Below are positions 56,767-64,000 of a stretch of 64,000 nucleotides of DNA, one piece after another. The stretch is from NCBI GenBank assembly GCA_007115705.1, contig QXEO01000550.1:308111-372110 (forward strand), in the 5' to 3' direction. The DNA is from Dactylis glomerata (taxonomy: Eukaryota; Streptophyta; Magnoliopsida; Poales; Poaceae). Each line of letters opens with the position of its first letter. Position 1 is the first letter of the stretch. Under the pieces are notes generated by a model. That model ran no database searches and had not been told where the DNA came from. It worked only from the letters and a program-made list of their open reading frames with translations. The position numbers were made by a program, and so were the translations under genes.

Positions 56767-56914
56767 TGTAAGACATATTGTAATAGGACTCTGTAAGTCC
56801 GTATAGGACTCCAATTGTAATTACCCTTGTAACCCTTGTCTAACCTTCAATATAAACCAGAGAGCTGAGACCCCGAGGGTCATCGAGCCCTTGCCCTAAA
56901 CACTACGTTTTACA
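56767..56914 (+). repeat. Copia 5' LTR
   Basis: 148 bp, TG...CA, paired with 62061-62208. It contains CAATATAAACC as a possible TATA region. Confidence 0.93.
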
Positions 56915-56926
56915 TGGTATCAACCC
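56915..56926 (+). other. Copia primer binding site
   Basis: TGGTATCAACCC abuts the LTR and resembles the iMet primer site. Confidence 0.8.
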
Positions 56927-56951
56927 TAGTTTTGATCCACCGCGCGTCGCC

Positions 56952-59900
56952 ATGACTTCCGCTGCCTCGTCGACCGCGCTCTGCACCATGGCACCCCCGG
57001 CCACGTCGGAGGCCGCCGCCACTCTGTCCGTGCCGGCTGCCCTCTCCATGTTGCCGGCGTCTACTTTGCTTCTCTCACCGCGACTGGCGGAGCTTCTTCA
57101 ATCGCCGGCCCGGACTGGCTACTCAACTCCACCGCCGTTCGCCGCCATCTTGACAGCCTCGCTTGGGTTCTACACTTTGTTTCCCCTTGCTCCTGCTGCG
57201 GCTACCATGCCGCCCTATGCTGCGGCTACCATGCCGCCCTTTGTGTCGCCCACGGATCCTTTGGCGTTAGGGTTTCCCCGCTCTTCGCTGTTCCCGCCTG
57301 GCGGCACGTCTCCTTCAATGGAGGCTCCTCTTGGCGATCTTGCCTCCCTCACCGCGGGCTACGGTGCCCGCGGGCCGCTGTCCGCCTACCCGGCCTCTGT
57401 GCTGTCTGCCTCCACGGGTCGCCTGCCCGCTGAGGGGCCCCGACGATCTCCTCCTGGTCCACCTCTAACCGACTACCAGGCCGGCTACCCGGCCTACCAT
57501 GGAGCTTCTCCCTATGATTTGTCTGCTACACCGGCATCGTCTTCTATAGCTCCGGTTCACTTCTCCCACAATCTACCGGTGAAGCTGACTCTAGACAATT
57601 ATTTATTCTGGCGTGCCCAAGTTGTACTACTTCTCCGCAGTCATTCATTGGAGTGCTTTGTTGATGGCTCCTGTCCTTGTCCACCGCCGGCGCATCCCTC
57701 CTATCGCCTTTGGATTGCTCAGGATCAGGCGATACTTTCTGCTCTTCAGGCTTCCCTCTCAGAGGGTGTTGCTGGCCTAGTACTGTTTGCTGCTACATCT
57801 CGGGATGTCTGGGTCACATTGGAGAATAATTTTTCCTCCCAGTCCTTTGCACTGCTCCATGGCTATTCATGCTCACCTGAATGAACTAAAAAAGCGTGAT
57901 CTTACCATTACGGCCTTCTTCAATAAAGCGAAAGGATTGGCAGACACTCTTGCCTCTATTGGACAGCCGCTCCGTGATGATGAGTTCACCTCCTTTATTC
58001 TCAATGGTCTGGACAAAGACTACGACTCCTGCTTCAAAGCTGTTAATCAACGTGATGATCCTATGACACCACGTGATCTTTACTCATGCCTGCTCAACAC
58101 TGAACAGCGTATCGCATCTCGCCGCACCTCTGAAGACTATCGTGAGGTCTACCATGACTCTTCTTCGGCTAATGCAGCTTCCCGCGGAGGGGGGAAATCT
58201 CAGTACCACCCTACTCCATCCGCCCCTGGTGGGGGCAAACCTTCTGCACCATCTCCACCATCTACGGGTGGCCGCACCCGCGCCTGTTGCCCCTCCTGCG
58301 GCACCAAGCTGCCTTGCCAGCTTTGTGGACTTGATGGTCATCTTGCTTCACGATGCCATCGCCGCTTCAAACAGGATTTTCTTGGCATTGGTAACAATGG
58401 TAAAGGAAACGAGCGTCAAGCTTCTATGGCGACTACTCCAGGATACACTCCGTCCTATCCTGTTGATGTTCCTTGGTATATGGATTCGGGGGCAACTGAC
58501 CACCTGACTTCTCAGATGAACAAACTCAATGCTCGGGAATCATACCAGGGCACTGACAAGGTTGACACAGCTAATGGAGCAGGTATGCACATCTCTCATA
58601 TTGGTCAGGCTTCCGTTCCTACACACACCTCTAAACAATTACGTCTCTCAAATATTTTGCATGTTCCCTCTGTCACCCGTGATTTACTCTCTATTCATAG
58701 GCTCACTCTAGACAATAATGTCTTTTGTGAATTTCACCCTTTCGATCGTTTTGTTAAGAATCAGGATATGAGGGACGTTCTTCTTAGAGGTCGCTGCCGG
58801 CGTGGGCTTTATGAGCTTGATGCGCCATCCACTTTTCCACAAGTCTTCAATGGTGTTCGTACTTTGTCATCACAGTGGCACTCTCGCCTTGGTCATCCAG
58901 CGACTCCCATTGTTCGGCATATTCTCCATCGTCATGAGCTCCCTGTTCAGTCTAGTAGTCATAGTGATACAGTTTGTGATGCCTATCAACAAGGCAAGAG
59001 TCATTAACTTCCTTTTTCTGAGTCTAGTCGTGTAGTCAAAACTCCGCTTGAGCTAGTTTTTTCAGATGTATGGGGTCATACTCAAACGTCTGTAAGTGGT
59101 CATAACTATTATGTCAGTTTCATCGATGCTTATAGTTGCTTTACTTGGCTTTATCTTATTAAGCGTAAATCTGATGTGTTCGATGTTTTCCTACAATTTC
59201 AAGCACATGTTGAGCATCTTCTCAAAACAAAAATCATCAGTGTTCAATCTGATTGGGGTGGTGAGTATCACAATCTCAACACTTTTTCCAGAAACTTGGG
59301 ATCTCTCATCATGTGTCATATCCTCATACACATCAACAAAATGGTGTTGCCGAACGTAAGCATCGTCACATTGTTGAAACTAGCCTTACTTTACTAGCTC
59401 ATGCTTCTGTTCCCTTTTGTTATTGGAGCGATGCTTTTACCATAGCTTGTTTTTTGATAAATAGGCTTCCTACCCGTCTTCTTCATATGAAGACTCCCTT
59501 AGAGCTCTTGCTTCATGAAACTCCTGACTACACGTTTCTCAAAGTCTTTGGGTGTGCATGTTGGCCACATACTCGTCCTTACAACAATCATAAACTTGAA
59601 TTTCGATCTAAAAAGTGTGTGTTTCTTGGGTACAGTTCTCTTCAGAAAGGCTACAAGTGCCTCCATGTTCCTTCTAATCGTGTGTTTATCTCTCGCGATG
59701 CTATCTTTGATGAGAATGTTTTCCCTTTTTTGGCACTTCCGAGTTCTCCCACACCACCATCACATAACTCCTCACCTGTTATGCCTGACCAGTTTGAAGA
59801 TGTTGCACACTCTCCTTTGTTGTTGCCTAACCATGGTGCAGGTATTGGTCGTGACGCACGTCTTCATCTTGAGGAGATTCCTGCTGCATCTCATGATGCT

Positions 59901-62047
59901 CCTGCTACTGTTGTTGCGCTGTCTTCGACTACTATGCCTGGCTCAGCTCCCTCTCTCTCTGGCATGTCCAGAGTGGAGCCTGCATCCCCCTAGCCTTTGG
60001 CGGTGCCAGTGTCCCAGCCGCCTGCAGTTGCTGGGCCTCCCCCTCATGCGGCCCCGACGTTCTCCTCGCCATGTGCGGCTTCGACACCCCCGTCGCCATG
60101 TGCGGCTCCGACGCCCCCGTCGCCACGCACAGTGTCCAAGCCGTCATCGCATGCGCCTACTGGGCCGTCGCCTGGTGCGGCGGTTACGCCGACCTTGTCT
60201 GCCCCTGATGGGCCATCGCCCAGCGCGGAGTCCTCGCCATCATCGCCTGCTATTTCTTCGCCAGCCTAGATGCCATCGCCGACTCCACCATCGACTGGAT
60301 TGGTTCTGCCCCATGCGCCCGCTGTGACTGTTTCATCTTCATCTCCTGTTGATGATTTAGTGTCTTCCCGGCCACCTGCTGCTGTTTCGCTTCGTCCTCA
60401 CAAACGCAGCAAAAGTGGTGTTGTCCGCCATAAAGAACGTACGATGGTACTGTTGCCTGGCTTGCTGCTTGTCTTGCTAATGCTCAGGCGGATCCTACTG
60501 CTGAACCTCGTAACTATCAGGCTGCTATGAGTATTCCTCACTGGCGTGCTGCTATGGCTGATGAGTTTCAAGCCCTTCTTCGGAATAACACATGGCGCCT
60601 GGTTCCGCCGCAGTCTGGGATTAATATTATTGACTCTAAGTGGGTTTTCAAAGTCAAGAAACATGCCGATGGTACTATTGAACGCTACAAGGCACGCTTG
60701 GTTGCTAAAGGATTTAAATAAAGGTATGGACTTGATTATGAGGATACTTTTAGTCCAGTTGTCAAACCCACTACTGTCAGGCTTCTGTTTTCACTGGCTA
60801 TTACTCGTGGCTGGTCGCTTCGCCAGTTGGATGTTCAGAATGCTTTTCTTCATGGAGTTTTGGAGGAAGAGGTCTATATGCGTCAGCCTCCAGGATTTGT
60901 TGATCCGTCATGTCCTCAGCATCTGTGTCGCCTTGAAAAGGCGCTCTATGGTCTTAAACAAGCTCCACGAGCCTGGCACGCTCGCCTTGGATCTGTTCTT
61001 CGCACTCATGGCTTTGTGCCATCCACTGCTAATACATAATTATTTCTGTTTCATCGCCCTCAGCTTACTATGTATCTTCTGGTCTATGTTGATGACATTA
61101 TTGTTATCAGCTCGTCTGAGTCTGCGACTACTCGACTTGTGACAGCGTTGGGTGCTGACTTCGCTGTGAAAGATCTGGGTAAACTTCATTACTTTCTGGG
61201 ATTGGACGTTACTCACTGTGATGCTGGGTTGACTCTCACTCAGCAGAAATATTCCATGGATTTGTTATGCCGTTCTGGTATGCTTAGGTGCAAGATGGCT
61301 ACTACTCCCATGTCAGCTACTGACAGATTATCTGCTCTGGATGGTGATCTTCTTTCTTCTGAGGATGCTACTGAGTATCGCAGTCTAGTTGGAGGGTTAC
61401 AGTATTTGATGATCACTCGCCCAGACTTGTCCTATGCTATAAACCATGTTTGTCAGTTTCTTCATGCGCCCAGAGATTCTCATATGACTGCTGTTAAGCG
61501 TATTCTACACTATCTTCATCATACTGCACAGTTTGGTCTTCATTTTCGGTCAAGTCCCTCTACTGTTCTGGCCGCCTTCTCTGATGCTGATTGGGCTAGT
61601 TGTCCAGATGATCAGCGATCCACGGGGGGACATGCTATATTCTTTGGACCAAATTTGATCGCCTGGAGTGCTCGTAAAAAAGCTATAGTATCTCGTAGTA
61701 GTACTGAAGCTGAGTACAAGGCGGTTGCTAATGCTACTGCTGAAATCATATGGGTGCAGTCCTTGTTGAGAGAATTGGGGGTCTCTCAGAAACCTCCGCC
61801 AGTCCTTTGGTGTGGTAACATTGGTGCTACATATCTGTCTTCAAATCTAGTCTTTCATGCTCGCACCAAACACATTGAAGTTGACTTCCACTTTGTTAGA
61901 GAAAGGGTTACACAGAAGCTGCTACAGATTAAGTTCATCTCTTCTAAAGATCAGCTTACAGACATCTTCACGAAGCCACTGTCGTTGCCGACTTTTGAAG
62001 GCTGTAGGCGCAATCTTAACTTACTCTGTACTTCAGGACATAGTTAA
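56952..62047 (+). pseudogene. Copia gag-pol, multiple lesions
   Basis: Gag starts at the ATG 56952 with a long Ala/Pro-rich N-terminus. A frameshift lies near 57850. Next come a CCHC knuckle CQLCGLDGHLASRC (58314-58355), protease WYMDSGATDH (58472-58503) and a GAG-pre-integrase region (WHSRLGHP). A TAA lies at 59005. Integrase follows (FSDVWGHT, SDWGGEY, HQQNGVAERKHR) with a frameshift near 59300. After TAG 59991, TAG 60267 and a frameshift near 60445, RT reads SKWVFKVKKHADGTIERYKARLVAKGF, with stops at 60719 and 61037. The rest is open to 62047: LLVYVDDIIV, then RNase H (AFSDADWA, SSTEAEYKA, and KHIEVDFHFVRE). No functional polyprotein can be made. Confidence 0.92.
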
Positions 62048-62050
62048 GAT

Positions 62051-62060
62051 TGAGGGAGGG
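62051..62060 (+). other. Copia polypurine tract
   Basis: TGAGGGAGGG directly precedes the 3' LTR. Confidence 0.8.
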
Positions 62061-62208
62061 TGTAAGACATATTGTAATAGGACTCTGTAAGTCCGTATAG
62101 GACTCCAATTGTAATTAAACTTGTAACCCTTGTCTAACCTTCAATATAAACCAGAGAGCCAAGACCCCGAGGGTCATCGAGCCCTTGCCCTAAACACTAC
62201 GTTTTACA
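62061..62208 (+). repeat. Copia 3' LTR
   Basis: 148-bp partner of 56767-56914, followed by the TSD CGCCC. Confidence 0.93.
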
Positions 62209-62213
62209 CGCCC

Positions 62214-64000
62214 TATTGTGTGGCCGGCATGTGGCCCCACTCCGTCTCCTCTTCGGTTCTCTGGAAGCTTCGGTGAATTTCTGGATGTTTGGCTTTTGTT
62301 TCGTCCAATTCCAAGAATATTTCCTGTGTAACTTTTCTGAAACACAAAAACAGTAGAAAACAGGGAACTGGTACAGTGGCATCTTGTTAATAGGTTAGTT
62401 CCGGAAAATCCATAAAAATGCCACGAAGTGTAATGAAACACTAAGCAAATGGTGTAAAAACAAGCATGGAGCATCAAAAATTATAGATATGTTAGAGACG
62501 TATAAGCATTCCCAAGCTTAACTCCTGCTCGTCCTCGTGTAGGTAAGTGATAACAAAAGAAATAATTTTTGAGGTGACATGCACCTACACAATCTTGATC
62601 ATATATGTAAGCATTGTGCGCTGGGATCAAAGAACTTAAAACATGGGCATGAAAGATATAGTCTTGATAGAAGAAACTTAGCAACCATGTTATAACATGA
62701 AAAAGAACACAAACAAAAGATCATGAAAATGAAACAATGAAAGTCAAACGTGTGTTCAAATCATATGGAAAAACATACAAATGGTTTTCAGCTTGTCCTT
62801 CATGAGAGAGCAAAACATAAATGCATAGGACACCTTCAAGTTTAAGAGGGCGACTAGATATAAATAATTTAAGAACAAGTGAAACCAACATCATGAATCA
62901 ATCAATGAAAACTTTGGGACAATGCACATTATACTCAGAATGACAACTATGCTCTCTTAGACGGTGCATAGAGGTAGAAGGTGGTGACTCAACATAAAAG
63001 TAAAAGAAAGGCCCTTCGCAGAGGGAAGCAGTGATTAAACATGTGCTAGAGCTTTTCATTTGTAAAACAGAGAGATAAAAATTGGGTTTTGAGAGGTGGT
63101 TGCTTTTGTCAACGACTGACAATGGGGTTCTTACTATCTTCCATACAAAAATGAAGCAAGTTTTTGAGAGAGATTGGCACTTTTGTGCTCTTTTATAAAG
63201 CTTGTCACTCCTCCCCACCTTTTTTCCTTTCACAAACCATGGCTAACCGATTCCATCGGGTGCCCACCAACATTCACATACCATGGAGGAGTGCCTTTTT
63301 TTTTCTTTTTTTTCTTCTTTTTGGAATAAAGCAATATGGAAGATAGCAAATCCGACCACTACGTCCCCATGAGCTGAAAATAGTGTCACAAAAAGAGAAG
63401 TATTTTGAAGGTTTTTTCAAAGCTAGAACATGAAAATTTACTTGGAATGGCTTACAAATACCATGCATAGGAGTTTATAGTGGACACAGTGGCAAACTTG
63501 ATTTTTAGGAGTTGGATGCACGAGTAGAGCTCATACTCAGTACAAAATGAGGGCTAGCAAAAGACTGGGAGCGACCAACTAAGAGAGCAATAACGGTTAT
63601 AATCATGCAAAGCGACAAAGCGACATTAAAAGAAGCATAAGATGGCATCAAAAGTCAAAAACTAAATGATCATAGAGGCGATGGCGACTTTGTATGAGTC
63701 TAACATGTGTGAGCATGCGCCAAGTCAACCCAAATAAAGCATCAAGGAGAAAACCAAAATAATGCTTCCAAATAATTAAAACAATGCATGATTTTTTCAA
63801 AGGCTCATTAAGCAATCTCAGTCATTTGAGACAAGTTATGCTACAGCAAAAATACTAAGCATACTATCAAAAAGACATCAAGCATGACATGCAAAAGCCT
63901 AGGCCGCAGTCTACACAAGCTCCTTTTTGTACCACTTTTTTGCATAAAGCTTTTTCTCTTTTCCAACACCATTCGAACTTTTTTGAAACAACTCTTTTTG
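62214..64000 (-). repeat. Old gypsy LTR-like repeat, part 2
   Basis: Continuation of 55381-56766 after the copia insertion. It is AT-rich with no supported ORF on either strand. CCCAAGCTTAACTCCTGCTCGTCC and neighbouring text near 62510-62545 resemble common Triticeae repeats from memory. It runs off the window; no LTR end could be fixed. Confidence 0.4.

Larger units (their letters stand above)
56767..62208 (+). mobile_element. Ty1/copia retrotransposon with 148-bp LTRs, defective
   Basis: LTRs TGTAAGACATATTG...CGTTTTACA at 56767-56914 and 62061-62208 differ at about four sites. The TSD CGCCC is exact (56762-56766, 62209-62213). A primer site TGGTATCAACCC follows the left LTR directly, and GAGGGAGGG precedes the right one. 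Domain order is gag-protease-integrase-RT-RNase H, as in copia. Short LTRs suggest the Ale/Retrofit-Hopscotch type lineage (inference). Length is 5442 bp. Confidence 0.93.

Overview
This window is intergenic plant nuclear DNA built almost entirely from nested transposable elements. No complete host gene, rRNA, tRNA, CRISPR array or bacterial feature is supported. The mix of families (Tat/Retand and CRM-like Ty3/gypsy elements, a LARD with 5-kb LTRs, a short-LTR Ty1/copia element and two CACTA transposons) fits a large-genome grass. Dispersed repeats at the right end resemble ones I remember from the wheat/barley/oat group (Pooideae), but no search was run. Most insertion boundaries were fixed by matching TG...CA LTR ends and target-site duplications (TSDs).

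Layout from outside to inside. A CACTA transposon with a broken TnpD transposase (about 52940-55290, +) was hit by element D, a Retand-type gypsy element on the minus strand (5' LTR 52606-52939, gag running leftward). D's gag was hit by E1, a small non-autonomous LTR element (1-4663, 5' LTR cut by the window start), and by a LARD on the minus strand (5564-51532, TSD GAGGA). The LARD has about 4.95/4.99-kb LTRs and a 2.56-kb non-coding interior. Its left LTR took three insertions: A (6267-13909, -, TSD CAAGG) and B (15204-22986, +, TSD GTTTA), two members of one CRM-like gypsy family, and C (25178-43198, +, TSD C[T/C]AGG), a Retand-type element of D's family. Inside C's 3' region sits a 9.2-kb non-autonomous CACTA (33368-42583, TSD AGA). 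That CACTA holds host-gene fragments, a 662-bp tandem array and a MITE-like insert (36135-37216). At the right end, a Ty1/copia element (56767-62208, TSD CGCCC) splits an older gypsy LTR-like repeat.

Coding capacity. Only B has an uninterrupted gag-pol (1694 aa), and its LTRs look identical, so it is the youngest and possibly competent element. A, C, D, the copia element and the TnpD gene carry stops or frameshifts. C also carries an antisense gene-like unit encoding AT-hooks and a B3-type DNA-binding domain, split by a frameshift, with its own TATA box. E1 encodes only one long protein with a retropepsin-like domain whose active-site triplet is altered.

Most unusual points: the antisense AT-hook/B3 unit in C; the HMG-box and PLP-homeostasis (YggS/PROSC) gene fragments captured on the same strand of the non-autonomous CACTA; and the protease-like ORF of E1. 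All statements come from reading the sequence; family names rest on recognised motifs and general knowledge, not on database searches.
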